Notes: generated by a model from the letters alone, not told the origin. Counted from the first letter of the stretch, positions 17,292 to 26,237 are shown. The stretch: DNA of 42,978 nucleotides from Conexivisphaerales archaeon (GCA_030756715.1 JAVBJD010000004.1:8728-51705), one strand, 5' to 3'. Numbers and translations are program-made.

Positions 17292-18369
17292 CTCTTTTGG
17301 CAGGTCGCTCGTCATGGTAAGCTTTGGAGAGAGCCATGGAGAAGCTGTTGGGGTGCTTATCGAAGGCATACCCTCTGGAACCGTAATAGAAGAAAAAAGG
17401 ATAAACGAATGGTTAGCCAGGAGGAAGCCAAACTCTTCTGTTGCCTCCACAAAAAGGAAAGAGGAAGATACCGTAGAGATACTGTCAGGCGTTTACAGGG
17501 GGAGGGCAACTGGAGCTCCTTTTGTAGCGATCGTCAGGAACAAAGGTTCAGTTGACGAATTTTATGAATTTTCAGAAGAGGGCTGGGTGAGACCAGGCCA
17601 TGCGGATTATCCGGCTTATATCAAATACAAGGGGTTCAACGATCCTCGGGGCGGCGGCAGGTTTTCCGCAAGGATAACAGTTGGCTTTGTAATAGCTGGG
17701 GCTATAGCTGAAAAAATGCTTGAACCCCTTAACGTAGAAGTAATAGGGTATACAAAAAGCATAGGGCCAGTGGAGTGCCCAGATCTTGAGCTTGATACAG
17801 CGAGAAAAAGGTATGACTACGAGACAAGGTGTCCATCTTCAGAACATGACACTTTGATGAAAGAAGAAATACTCAAGGCAAAGAAGGATGGGGATAGCTT
17901 GGGTGGAACTGTAAGGATAATGACGGGGAAGCTTCCTGTCGGGCTGGGACAGCCAGTATTTTCTTCAATAGATTCAGAGCTCGCAAAGGCCTATTTTTCA
18001 ATACCCGCCGTAAAAGGGGTTGAAATAGGCGCTGGCTTCGCCGCTTCAAAGCTCAGGGGTTCGCAGAACAACGATGCATACACTATAAAAAACGGAGAAA
18101 TAACCACTCTTACAAACAACGCAGGAGGCATTCTTGGAGGTATGACAAACGGCCAGCCTCTGATAGCCACGATAGCTTTTAAGCCCGTTTCATCTATATA
18201 CAGGCCTCAAAGAACTGTAAACGTGAAAGAAATGAAAGAAGGAACATTGCAGCTTAAAGGGCTTCACGACGCATGCGTCGTGCCAAGGGCAGTTCCGATC
18301 GCAGAAGCTTTAACATACTTTGTACTAGCTGATATGGCCCTCAGAGGAGGGTTTATAAGTGAAAGATAA
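17281..18369 (+). CDS. aroC: Chorismate synthase
   Basis: FMN-dependent elimination of phosphate from EPSP to give chorismate. The 362-residue sequence has the family signatures VSFGESHGEAVGVLIEG at the start, RPGHADYPAYIKY, the arginine-rich DPRGGGRFSARITVGFVIAG and GGILGGMTNGQPL. Start TTG 17281 lies 11 bp inside aroA. The end overlaps the chorismate mutase gene by 11 bp. Confidence 0.96.
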   Translation: MSDNSFGRSLVMVSFGESHGEAVGVLIEGIPSGTVIEEKRINEWLARRKPNSSVASTKRKEEDTVEILSGVYRGRATGAPFVAIVRNKGSVDEFYEFSEEGWVRPGHADYPAYIKYKGFNDPRGGGRFSARITVGFVIAGAIAEKMLEPLNVEVIGYTKSIGPVECPDLELDTARKRYDYETRCPSSEHDTLMKEEILKAKKDGDSLGGTVRIMTGKLPVGLGQPVFSSIDSELAKAYFSIPAVKGVEIGAGFAASKLRGSQNNDAYTIKNGEITTLTNNAGGILGGMTNGQPLIATIAFKPVSSIYRPQRTVNVKEMKEGTLQLKGLHDACVVPRAVPIAEALTYFVLADMALRGGFISER

Positions 18370-19315
18370 AGAACTTTCTGAAAAAAGAGAAGAGGCCTTT
18401 GAAATTTTATACAGAGCAATAAAATTGCTCAAAAAAAGGAGAATCCTGGTTAAAAAGATAGGGGAAATAAAGAAAACCGAAGGTTTTAAAGTAGAAGACT
18501 ACAGCAGAGAGTCAGAGATATTTGAAAAATTAAAACCGAACAAATCAGAAGAAAGCTTGCTGAACACTTTTTTGCTGGATTCTCTGAAGGTTCAGGGCTG
18601 GTCCTTAGGCAGTTATCAGGATTCAGAAAATGAAATTATAAAGTTAAAAGCCGAACTAAAGCCTTTAAGCGTGGAAGATCTTAAGGCTTTGCACAGTGCC
18701 GATTACATAACTGTAATGGGGAGCAGGAAGCAGGTATTTATTGCATGGTTGCTTTCTTTGAAGAATAAAAGAATAGAACTTTTAGATCCCGTTGGCAGGT
18801 CGTGGGAGAATATTGCATGGTCAATGCTCATCAGGCCCTACAGGATAAAAGATGGCAACGTCAACAAACTGCCGGCCTTTGCTCAGTACCCAAACAGGTT
18901 CGGGACCAGGGCAAAATCAGTTTTTGAACTCAAGAGCTACTCGCTGGTCGATCTTACTTTTTCATCTGAAAAGAAGGCTCTTGGTGAATCAGTTTACATG
19001 TATTCACCTGCGTGTGTTGCAGGAAAGGTTGATGAACGTACAATTGTGTTTTCCAACAACAAGAAGTCTTTTGATGACTTAACTAAAACGTACAGAAAAT
19101 CTTTCGGTGCTACCGAAAGCCTTGTCGATCTATGTGACGAAAAAGCTTTAAGGAAAGAATGCGAAAAAGCTGAGCCTTTATACAGAGAATTTGAAGCAGT
19201 TAAATGGGAAGACGGGCCGTTCATAGCTTTAAGCAAAAAAGTAAAGGGAAGCATAAATGCATCATCTTATGGTAATTACAGCGGAATTTACGTTCTGAAC
19301 ATGCTCAGGCCCTGA
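18359..19315 (+). CDS. Chorismate mutase (AroQ) fused to an aminotransferase-like C-terminal domain
   Basis: Residues 8-80 form an AroQ chorismate mutase: basic RR at 27-28, K38/K39 in EIKKTEG, D47, R50 and E51 in VEDYSRESE, and S75 and Q79 in SLKVQ, matching the spacing of the E. coli enzyme's active-site residues. It converts chorismate to prephenate. The remaining 235 residues are not a prephenate dehydrogenase (no GxGxxG) or dehydratase that I recognise. Stretches resemble a shortened fold-type I aminotransferase: DYITVMGSRKQVFIAWLL (115-132) like the usual VTxGSxxAxxxxxxxL, ELLDPVGRSWENIAW (140-154), and ERTIVFSNNKKSFDD (226-240), which would place K235/K236 near the PLP lysine. That reading is tentative. 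Start GTG 18359 overlaps aroC. Confidence 0.7.
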   Translation: MKDKELSEKREEAFEILYRAIKLLKKRRILVKKIGEIKKTEGFKVEDYSRESEIFEKLKPNKSEESLLNTFLLDSLKVQGWSLGSYQDSENEIIKLKAELKPLSVEDLKALHSADYITVMGSRKQVFIAWLLSLKNKRIELLDPVGRSWENIAWSMLIRPYRIKDGNVNKLPAFAQYPNRFGTRAKSVFELKSYSLVDLTFSSEKKALGESVYMYSPACVAGKVDERTIVFSNNKKSFDDLTKTYRKSFGATESLVDLCDEKALRKECEKAEPLYREFEAVKWEDGPFIALSKKVKGSINASSYGNYSGIYVLNMLRP

Positions 19316-19362
19316 GCTTTCCTATTATGCCAATTATGATTTAAAAAGATGTCCAAGCGCTC

Positions 19363-19893
19363 TCAAAAATCTACGCCTATTTTAGCTAGGTAGCCTTGGT
19401 CGTATATGTGCTTAACTTTTACCATCTCGGTTACTATATCAGCAATCTCAATAAGCTTTTCCGGCGCGGTGCATCCGGTAAGAACTACGTTAACGTTTTC
19501 TTTTCTTGATCGTATAACATCGATAACATCATCCAAGTTAAGCAGACCCAAGCCTAGAGCGCAGTTTATCTCATCAAGTACAACAATATAGTAATCTTCT
19601 TTCAGGATTTTCCTTGCAAATTCAAGCGTTTCAAGAGCTTTTTTCCTGTGCTCGTCCAGAGACTTTTTGTCGCCCATTATACCGACGAAACCAAGCCCTC
19701 CTGAATAAAAGAGGACACCTGAAGTCCTGGACAAAAACTTTGTCTCGCCGCTTACAGAGCTTTTCAAAAATTGCACATAAGCAACTTTATAACCGTGTCC
19801 CAGCGCTCTGACGAGCATCCCTATTGCAGCCGTTGTTTTTCCTTTACCGTTACCGTGGTAAACAATAACCATTCCCCGTTTTAGCGGTTTCAT
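19363..19893 (-). CDS. cobO: Cob(I)yrinic acid a,c-diamide / cobalamin adenosyltransferase (CobA/BtuR type)
   Basis: Transfers the adenosyl group from ATP to the cobalt of a corrinoid. A 176-residue P-loop protein with the CobA signature VYHGNGKGKTTAAIGMLVRA at the N-terminus, YVQFLKSS after the first helix, Walker B-like VVLDEINCALGLGLL, and VVLTGCTAPEKLIEIADIVTEM near the end. It is a single gene read against its neighbours; no other cobalamin genes are near, so it may serve salvage. Its ATG (19893) opens onto the A/T-rich gap shared with the ATP synthase operon. Confidence 0.93.
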   Translation of the reverse strand: MKPLKRGMVIVYHGNGKGKTTAAIGMLVRALGHGYKVAYVQFLKSSVSGETKFLSRTSGVLFYSGGLGFVGIMGDKKSLDEHRKKALETLEFARKILKEDYYIVVLDEINCALGLGLLNLDDVIDVIRSRKENVNVVLTGCTAPEKLIEIADIVTEMVKVKHIYDQGYLAKIGVDF

Positions 19894-20189
19894 AGGTTTT
19901 GATTGTCAAACCGTTTTTAAAACTTTTGGATATTATGTTCAGGATACGCGTATACTTTTAAACCTCAGACAGTGTACATAATATAATATATTATGATAAT
20001 TTTGTTTTAAATGTACAATTAAGTCGGATAAGATCATAACAGCTCGCGGTTTTAAAAAACGAAAAATTATAAAAAATTTTGATTATGAACAGTACAATTT
20101 TAACATTTTTTGATTGTGATTTAAATATATTTTATTATTGTTTATCAGTAAAAAATAAAAAGAGTGTGTGACTAATATAAACTTAAGGA
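19894..20189. other. A/T-rich divergent intergenic region upstream of the ATP synthase operon
   Basis: The 296-bp gap holds no ORF I can support. It contains several box A-like runs, including TTTAAATATATTTTA at 20120-20134, which could drive the ATP synthase operon. A perfect 12-bp palindrome ATAATATATTAT lies at 19983-19994. Two TGTACA palindromes lie at 19973-19978 and 20012-20017, flanking it. GTACAATT occurs at 20013-20020 and 20092-20099. These may be operators, but base composition alone could produce some of them. Confidence 0.5.
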
Positions 20190-20483
20190 TTGAAAGTTTT
20201 AGCTATTGGTTCTGAAAAGTTCGTTACATTCTTTAGACTACTTGGTTTTGTAGGCGTTGAGAGCGAAGACAAAAACGAAGTTTTTAATCGAATAAAGTCA
20301 AGCGCTTCTAGCTACGGTTTGATAGTTATTGACAGGTCGGTTGTTAAAGGTATAGAAAACGAAATCAACGAACTTTCTATGAGGGTTGAACCCCCCATAC
20401 TTGTTCTGGACCCGCCGTACAAAGTTTATGAGACAGCTGCAAGCGTTGAAAGTGAAGTTAAGAGGGTTATGAAGGTCTTCTGA
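20190..20483 (+). CDS. atpF: A-type ATP synthase subunit F
   Basis: A 97-residue subunit of the central rotor stalk. The N-terminal strand and loop (VLAIGSEKFVTFFRLLGF), then a helix and IVIDRSVVKGI, then PPILVLDPP followed by the amphipathic C-terminal helix, fit archaeal subunit F. The start is TTG 20190; an in-frame stop just upstream excludes a longer product. It is the first gene of the operon in this window and ends 1 bp before atpE. Confidence 0.88.
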   Translation: MKVLAIGSEKFVTFFRLLGFVGVESEDKNEVFNRIKSSASSYGLIVIDRSVVKGIENEINELSMRVEPPILVLDPPYKVYETAASVESEVKRVMKVF

Positions 20484-20484
20484 A

Positions 20485-21048
20485 ATGGAGAGCATAAATT
20501 CTGTTATTGAAAGGGAAAAAAACGCAGCTCTGGAAACGCTCAACAAAGCCCTTGATGAATCTTTAAAGATAATTGACCAAGAGAAAAATGCTGCAATAAG
20601 CGAAGGAGAAAAAATAATCAACGATGCAAAAAAGACGGCTGAAAAAGAGAGGCTTGTCAGGACTTCCCAGCAGGAACTCGAAGGCAAAAGGGTTCTGAGC
20701 GTAAAAGAGGACGAACTCTTAGAGAAGCTTATTTCTGAAGCTTATAAGGAATTTCTGGAAAGCGACAAATATACAATGATCCTTGAAAAGCTGTTTTCTA
20801 ACGGCTTGAAAAACGCTGGGGAAGGTTTTGAAGTCTACGCTGGAAAGCTAGATCAGGATAACCTCAAGAAGATCGCAAAGAAATACAAGGTAAAGATAAG
20901 CGGAGCAGCAGATTTTGACAGGGGTTTTGTGTTTAAAAAAGGCGAAGAAAACATAACTTATGACCTGGAAAGAATGCTTAACGATATCAAAAGAGAATTA
21001 AAGAGGGTTGTGCTAAATAAGGTGAGCGAGATTGAAAGTAAAGGGTAA
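20485..21048 (+). CDS. atpE: A-type ATP synthase subunit E
   Basis: A 187-residue peripheral-stalk subunit. The first 75 residues are a long charged coiled coil rich in Ala, Glu and Lys (EREKNAALETLNKAL, KIINDAKKTAEKERL). A globular C-terminal part follows, with ISEAYKEFLESDKYTMILEKL and FDRGFVFKKGEENITYDLERML, as is usual in subunit E. It starts immediately after atpF and overlaps atpA by 17 bp. In the complex it would pair with a short helical subunit (H/G), for which the 43-codon ORF at 24717 is a candidate. Confidence 0.87.
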   Translation: MESINSVIEREKNAALETLNKALDESLKIIDQEKNAAISEGEKIINDAKKTAEKERLVRTSQQELEGKRVLSVKEDELLEKLISEAYKEFLESDKYTMILEKLFSNGLKNAGEGFEVYAGKLDQDNLKKIAKKYKVKISGAADFDRGFVFKKGEENITYDLERMLNDIKRELKRVVLNKVSEIESKG

Positions 21049-22750
21049 GATAACAGAAGTAAAGGGTACTGTAGTAAAGGCTTCAAACGTATCAGGGATT
21101 CAGATGAACGAGATGGTCAGGGTCGGGGAGCTTGGACTTGTCGGGGAAGTTGTACGGGTTGAAGGTGACAGCGCTTACGTTCAGGTATACGAGTTCACGA
21201 CAGGGCTAAAACCTGGAGAACCAGTTGAAGGCCTTGGATCTCCTCTTTCAGTTACGCTTGCTCCAGGAATAGTCGGGAATATCTACGATGGTCTGCAGAG
21301 ACCTTTGAGCACAATTGAAGGTTATAGTATATTCAGGGGCTATACTGCTGAAGCCGTTGATGTTAATAAAGCATGGCATTTCTTCCCGGTAATAAAACCC
21401 GGGGTTAAGGTTGAAGGCGGAGAAAAAATAGGTTATGTGGAGGAAACGGAGCTCATCAGGCATTATATTATGGTTCCTCCTGGCGTAAAGGGAAATCTTA
21501 CTTATGTGGCTCCAGAAGGAGAATACAAGGTAAACGATTCTGTTGCAGAAGTTCAGAACGGGGAAAAGCAAAGCATATCTATGCTTCAAAAGTGGTCAGT
21601 CAGAGTGCCAAGGCCTATAAAGAGAAGGCTGGTGGCTTCTGAACCCCTTATAACAGGGCAAAGGGTTATAGACGCGTTTTTCCCTCTTGCAAAAGGTGGT
21701 TCCGCAGCTGTCCCTGGAGGTTTCGGTACTGGGAAAACAGTTCTTCTGCACCAGATGGCATCTTGGGCAAACTCAAGGGTTGTTGTTTACGTTGGATGCG
21801 GTGAAAGGGGGAACGAGATGGTAGAGCTGTTAAAGACGTTTCCCAAGCTTAACGACCCTATAAGCGGCAAACCGATCATGCAGAAATCCATAATGATAGC
21901 GAACACAAGCAACATGCCTGTTGCGGCAAGAGAAGCTAGCGTTTATGTGGGAATAACGTTGGCGGAATATTACAGGGATATGGGATACGATTCTCTAATG
22001 CTGGCCGACTCAACCAGCAGGTGGGCTGAGGCTTTAAGGGAGATCAGCGGAAGGCTGGAAGAAATACCAGCTGAAGAAGGCTATCCATCTTATTTGGCTT
22101 CCAGGATAGCGTCTTTCTATGAAAGGGCGGGTTATGTGGAAACTCTCTCAGGAGATTACGGAAGCGTGTCGATAATAGGTGCTGTTTCGCCTCCGGGAGG
22201 AGACTTTACAGAACCCGTAACAACTCATACGCTAAGGTACGTTAAGGCTTTCTGGCTGCTCGATCCTAACCTGGCATATTCAAGGCACTACCCGGCTGTG
22301 AACTGGATTTCCAGCTACTCATCTTATGTTGAACCGCTTTCTGACTGGTGGGGCTTTAATGTATCAAAAGAGTTCGAAACCATGAGAAGGCAGGCACTTG
22401 ACATACTGTTCAAAGAGGAAAGCCTGAGGAACATCGTCAGGCTTCTAGGTCCTGAAGTCCTCCCAGAAGATGAAAAGCTTTTACTTGAAGCAGCTAACAT
22501 GCTAAGGGAGGGCTTCTTAAAACAGAGCGCTTACCATGAAGTTGACAGGTACACGCCTCCTCTAATACAGTATTATCTCCTCAAGCTTATACTGACGTTC
22601 TATGAAAGAGCAAAAGAAAAGCTGAAGGGAGGAGCCACGGTCGAAGAAATCAGGTCAAGCCCGCTTTACCTTGAAGTTATAAGGGCTAGGTTTAACGTAA
22701 AGAGTAAGGAGGACTTCGAGGCTTTGATGAAGAAGGTGATGGAGTTTTGA
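21032..22750 (+). CDS. atpA: A-type ATP synthase catalytic subunit A
   Basis: Catalytic subunit of the A1 head. The 572-residue protein has the non-homologous insertion region typical of A/V-type A subunits (about residues 115-190), a P-loop [13 protein letters not shown] (about 231-243; PFGSGKT is commoner), the GERGNEM segment and the [19 protein letters not shown] block. Start is TTG 21032 inside atpE; the stop overlaps the atpB start (TTGA). No intein is present, unlike some archaeal atpA genes. Confidence 0.96.
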   Translation: MKVKGKITEVKGTVVKASNVSGIQMNEMVRVGELGLVGEVVRVEGDSAYVQVYEFTTGLKPGEPVEGLGSPLSVTLAPGIVGNIYDGLQRPLSTIEGYSIFRGYTAEAVDVNKAWHFFPVIKPGVKVEGGEKIGYVEETELIRHYIMVPPGVKGNLTYVAPEGEYKVNDSVAEVQNGEKQSISMLQKWSVRVPRPIKRRLVASEPLITGQRVIDAFFPLAKGGSAAVPGGFGTGKTVLLHQMASWANSRVVVYVGCGERGNEMVELLKTFPKLNDPISGKPIMQKSIMIANTSNMPVAAREASVYVGITLAEYYRDMGYDSLMLADSTSRWAEALREISGRLEEIPAEEGYPSYLASRIASFYERAGYVETLSGDYGSVSIIGAVSPPGGDFTEPVTTHTLRYVKAFWLLDPNLAYSRHYPAVNWISSYSSYVEPLSDWWGFNVSKEFETMRRQALDILFKEESLRNIVRLLGPEVLPEDEKLLLEAANMLREGFLKQSAYHEVDRYTPPLIQYYLLKLILTFYERAKEKLKGGATVEEIRSSPLYLEVIRARFNVKSKEDFEALMKKVMEF

Positions 22751-24138
22751 GCGGTAGCATAACTTTCAGCAGCGTCCAGAGCATAAGGGGCTCGCTCATG
22801 GTTATAAGGACAAACGGAAAGCTGGGCTATGAAGAACTTGTTGAGATTGAGCTGGAAAACGGCGAAAAGAGGCTTGGAAGGTCGTTGCAGGTGAGCGAAG
22901 ACATAGCGGTTGTTGAAGTTTTTGAAGGGACGCAGGGACTATCACCGCGCGACGTAAAGGTGAGGTTCCTTGGAAGGCCCCTGGAGCTGCCCGTTTCGAA
23001 CGAACTCCTTGGAAGGATATTTGACGGCCTCGGGAGGCCCATAGACGGGATGCCCGAACCGGTCGGAGTTGAAGAGCTGGACATAAACGGCAAGATACTG
23101 AACCCATATAAGAGAGAGTACCCCGATGAATTCATACAGACCGGTGTTTCGGTGATTGATGGAATGCTGAGCATGGTAAGGGGACAGAAGCTGCCAATAT
23201 TTTCAGGTTCAGGCCTGCCTCACGACATGCTTGCAGCTCAGATAGCAAGACAGGCGACGATAGCTAAGGGCGAAGAGTTCGCTGTAGTTTTTGCCGCAAT
23301 AGGGGTTCCAGCCGATACTGCTATGTTCTTCAGGAGAGAGCTCGAGGAATCAGGGGCTTTAAAGAGGAGCGTACTGTTCCTCAATTTAGCTGAAGACCCA
23401 GCTGTTGAAAGGATAGTAACTCCGAGGGTTGCGCTCACTGCAGCTGAATATCTGGCTTTTGAAGAAGGCTACCACGTTCTGGCCATACTTACAGATATGA
23501 CAAACTACGGCGAAGCTCTCAGGGAGATAAGCATGATGAGAGAAGAAGTGCCTAGCAGAAGGGGCTATCCCGGATATCTTTATACTGACCTAGCGACAAT
23601 TTTTGAAAGGTCGGGGAGGATCACGGGAAGAAAAGGGAGCCTGACCCAGCTTCCGATTCTCTCTATGCCGGCTGACGACATCACGCATCCTATACCGGAC
23701 CTTACGGCATACATAACTGAAGGGCAGATAGTCCTGAGCAAAGATCTTTACCATAAAGGCGTTTACCCCCCTGTTAACGTTCTTATGAGCCTGAGCAGGC
23801 TGATGAAAGACGGCGTCGGTGAAGGAAAGACAAGGGCAGACCACAAAGAGCTGAGCGATCAGCTGTACAATTCTTATTCAAAAGCCATGGACGTCAGGTC
23901 GCTTGCGGAGATAGTCGGAGAAGAAGGCATACCAGAATCTTCTAAGAAGTACCTGCAGTTTGCCGATGCTTTTGAGAATAAATTTATGAAACAGGATCCA
24001 TACGAAAACAGAGACATAGACACAACGCTCAACCTTGCGTGGGATGTCCTCTCCATACTGCCTGAAAGCGCGTGGACTAACATAAGCGAAAAGAGCAAGA
24101 AGGTGTACCTGAGTGTCGTTCAGAAACGTAGTATCTAA
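22747..24138 (+). CDS. atpB: A-type ATP synthase subunit B
   Basis: Non-catalytic nucleotide-binding subunit of the A1 head, 463 residues. It carries [20 protein letters not shown] and [19 protein letters not shown] in place of a true Walker A, then [19 protein letters not shown] and [19 protein letters not shown]. These match archaeal subunit B closely. Start TTG 22747 overlaps the atpA stop by 4 bp, and its end overlaps atpD by 26 bp. Confidence 0.96.
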   Translation: MSGSITFSSVQSIRGSLMVIRTNGKLGYEELVEIELENGEKRLGRSLQVSEDIAVVEVFEGTQGLSPRDVKVRFLGRPLELPVSNELLGRIFDGLGRPIDGMPEPVGVEELDINGKILNPYKREYPDEFIQTGVSVIDGMLSMVRGQKLPIFSGSGLPHDMLAAQIARQATIAKGEEFAVVFAAIGVPADTAMFFRRELEESGALKRSVLFLNLAEDPAVERIVTPRVALTAAEYLAFEEGYHVLAILTDMTNYGEALREISMMREEVPSRRGYPGYLYTDLATIFERSGRITGRKGSLTQLPILSMPADDITHPIPDLTAYITEGQIVLSKDLYHKGVYPPVNVLMSLSRLMKDGVGEGKTRADHKELSDQLYNSYSKAMDVRSLAEIVGEEGIPESSKKYLQFADAFENKFMKQDPYENRDIDTTLNLAWDVLSILPESAWTNISEKSKKVYLSVVQKRSI

Positions 24139-24733
24139 ATCCGAGCTTTTAAGGCAGAAGAGAGAGCTTCAGGCTACAAAGGACGTCGATAAGATACTTT
24201 CGACAAAAAAGGACGTCATCTTACAGAAGGTTTCAGAAGTAGGCCCCCAGGTCTCTTCGGTCCTTGGCAGGTTTCTGGACGAGCTCAAAACAGCCTACGA
24301 GGATTATGCGGTGCTTGTTGCAGGCATGAGCTATGAAGAGCTTGTGGCTCTTTCGAAATTTCTCGAAGGTGGTCTAGAAGTCGATCTCAAAAGGGACAGA
24401 TACATGGACGTTCATTACTGGATACCGGCTATCGTTTCTAAAAGAGCTGTTACGCCTACAACCATGGCACAGTACAGCTTCTTCCAAGACGGGGACAAAC
24501 TCATAAATTACCTCATCGATGCAGCCTGGTTGAAGTCTTTTATTCTAAAGCTGATAAAGGACCTGAGGGACACTGACAAGCTGATCAACGCGCTCGAGAA
24601 GGTGGTAATACCAGAGACTGAACAGAAGATAACATCTATATCGATAACGCTTGAAGAAAGGGACAGGGAAGAGCTTAATAGGATAAAGAAGGTAAGGGAT
24701 AAATTGGTGAAGGCTGTTGGAAGCGTTCGATGA
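24113..24733 (+). CDS. atpD: A-type ATP synthase subunit D
   Basis: Central rotor shaft, 206 residues. Two long helices at the ends ([20 protein letters not shown] at the N-terminus and a charged C-terminal helix ending LVKAVGSVR) flank a short middle, as in other D subunits; the region [19 protein letters not shown]-like near residue 170 includes the usual EQKITSI turn. Start GTG 24113 lies within atpB. The last 17 bp overlap the next short ORF. Confidence 0.93.
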   Translation: MSFRNVVSKSELLRQKRELQATKDVDKILSTKKDVILQKVSEVGPQVSSVLGRFLDELKTAYEDYAVLVAGMSYEELVALSKFLEGGLEVDLKRDRYMDVHYWIPAIVSKRAVTPTTMAQYSFFQDGDKLINYLIDAAWLKSFILKLIKDLRDTDKLINALEKVVIPETEQKITSISITLEERDREELNRIKKVRDKLVKAVGSVR

Positions 24734-24848
24734 AGCTAAAGAGCAGGTAAAAAAGAAGCACCAGGAATACAGCAAAAACCTGGAAGACGAATACGAAAAG
24801 TTAAAGGATGAATACATAAAAAAGCTTAAAACCGCGGGTGAGAAATAA
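24717..24848 (+). CDS. Short ATP synthase subunit (epsilon/G-like, peripheral stalk)
   Basis: A 43-codon ORF between atpD and atpK. It encodes a highly charged, wholly helical peptide with many Lys, Glu and Tyr ([13 protein letters not shown], then LEDEYEKLKDEYIKKLK). TTG 24717 is the first start after an in-frame stop at 24708 and has GGTGA at 24706-24710, a suitable ribosome-binding site. It overlaps atpD by 17 bp and ends directly before the atpK start. In Sulfolobus a small epsilon/G gene holds the same place, between D and the proteolipid gene; I infer the same role. It is shorter than typical H/G subunits (about 60-100 residues), so function is uncertain. Confidence 0.6.
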   Translation: MEAFDEAKEQVKKKHQEYSKNLEDEYEKLKDEYIKKLKTAGEK

Positions 24849-25124
24849 TTGATGACAGGAGAATTGATACTGCCATTTATATTAATGATCTATCAATCGC
24901 TCAGCACTCTGGGCAACACAGTTGGCGCAGGTATAGCTTTCGGCTTAGCCGCTCTTGGCGCAGGAATAGCAATCGGAGGAGCAGGCGCGGCTGCGACTGC
25001 AGCTGTTGCTGAACACCCGGAAAGGCCTGAAGTCAGGTCTTTCTCGCTTATCATGGTAGCGCTGGGAGAAGCAGTAGCTATCTACGGCATAGTGATAGCG
25101 ATACTGATTCTAAGCCATACCTAA
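24849..25124 (+). CDS. atpK: A-type ATP synthase proteolipid subunit K (c ring)
   Basis: A 91-residue membrane protein that forms the rotating c ring. The glycine/alanine-rich first hairpin helix is AFGLAALGAGIAIGGAGAA and the second carries the ion-binding carboxylate in ALGEAVAIYGIVIAIL. There is one hairpin only, so it is not a fused multi-hairpin form. The hydrophobic N-terminal segment before GNTVGAG may be a leader. Start is TTG 24849 or ATG 24852. It overlaps the convergent UPRTase-like gene by 15 bp and is the last ATP synthase gene seen. Confidence 0.93.
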   Translation: MMTGELILPFILMIYQSLSTLGNTVGAGIAFGLAALGAGIAIGGAGAAATAAVAEHPERPEVRSFSLIMVALGEAVAIYGIVIAILILSHT

Positions 25125-26114
25125 AATTTTTAAAAGATCTCCTTTTATTTTATTGTAAACATTCTCGTGAATCTGATCGTACCAGACCTCCCCCTTGCTT
25201 ATTTCCCTCAGCTTTTCAAGGACCGTTAAGCTCCTCTGGGCGTGCACCTTTGGGTCAACTTCTTTCCATTCTTTGCCGTCAAAAAGCCTAACCTGTCTTT
25301 CAGACCAGTCTCCCGGCTGATCCATACCGGGATAATAGCACTCGAGCATTTTGTCTAAAACTTCTTCTGGGACAGATGCTGAAAGTTTTACCTTAGATCC
25401 ATCTTTCTCGTAGCGCGATTCATCCAAGCCATAAAGTGGCATGTCGTAACCGTTTTCGGCCAGCGGCGTTATGTTTTCAATAGCATAATAGACCCCTTCA
25501 ACCTGGTTTTTGTGCAGATAGTCTTCCAGGACTTTTATGGCTTTGTCAGAAATGAACCCGTAAAAAACAACCTTCTTAACTCTGCACCCGCTCAGAGCGC
25601 ACTTTTTAAAAAGGTTGTCAAGAACAAAAAGAGAAGTATTGCCAGTAGCTTCTGTATCGGGCTTTAAAACCACGTATTCTCCAGGGGGCAGCCGTTGCGG
25701 CTCATCGTAAGTCATAGTAAGCTCCCTCTGGACGTGTTTCCTGAACGACACGTATTTATAAAGAGGCCTTGACCACGAGTTTATGAAGCTTACCCCCTTC
25801 TCTCTTAAAGCGTCGTAGACCTTGTACCCAAGAGAAGCCCTCAGCACGTGTTGCATCAATATCTTTTCAGAAAAAAGAGACTCCCTTTCGAGGAAATCAA
25901 CAAACCTTTTAGCGAGTTTGTAGTTTAACAATTCGAACTTTTCTCCCAAAATCTGCGGATAGCACGCTATCTCTCTTCCTTCCTGCGAATCAACTACGAA
26001 CTGATTATCAGAACGCCTGTATACCTTAAAACCATTTGAGGCGTAATAGCTCGTGAAAGACGTTGAAAAATCAAACGATCCAGAAACTTTATCTTTAAGC
26101 GAATCAGACGCCAT
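25110..26114 (-). CDS. UPRTase-like phosphoribosyltransferase with N- and C-terminal extensions
   Basis: A 334-residue protein, not closely matched to a named family. The centre resembles uracil phosphoribosyltransferase: a hydrophobic strand and loop VVLKPDTEATGNTSLFVLDN (about 148-167), comparable to the UPRTase PRPP loop (DPMLATGGT), then GCRVKKVVFYGFISDKAIKVLE like the strand-helix after it, and later LAENGYDMPLYGLDESRY, comparable to UPRTase's uracil-binding LNENGYIVPGLGDAGDR. Known UPRTases are about 210 residues, so about 95 N-terminal and 80 C-terminal residues are extra. It is divergent from uridine phosphorylase 123 bp away, which supports pyrimidine salvage. Loss of the acidic pair in the PRPP loop (KPD instead of VDP) leaves activity open. 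Confidence 0.55.
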   Translation of the reverse strand: MASDSLKDKVSGSFDFSTSFTSYYASNGFKVYRRSDNQFVVDSQEGREIACYPQILGEKFELLNYKLAKRFVDFLERESLFSEKILMQHVLRASLGYKVYDALREKGVSFINSWSRPLYKYVSFRKHVQRELTMTYDEPQRLPPGEYVVLKPDTEATGNTSLFVLDNLFKKCALSGCRVKKVVFYGFISDKAIKVLEDYLHKNQVEGVYYAIENITPLAENGYDMPLYGLDESRYEKDGSKVKLSASVPEEVLDKMLECYYPGMDQPGDWSERQVRLFDGKEWKEVDPKVHAQRSLTVLEKLREISKGEVWYDQIHENVYNKIKGDLLKILGMA

Positions 26115-26237
26115 CGCATTTTATGCGTTTTGCCTTTTAATAAAACTTTTTTATGCTGCCCAGAAAGTTGAATTGATTTAACGTCATGCTTTTTTGTTCA
26201 GCAAAAAATATTACCTAGGGAAAGCGTTAACATTTGC

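Noticed and set aside
19894-20189. Replication origin in the A/T-rich gap
   Set aside because: No Orc1/Cdc6 gene and no repeated ORB-like GC-containing element; A/T-richness and a palindrome are not enough.
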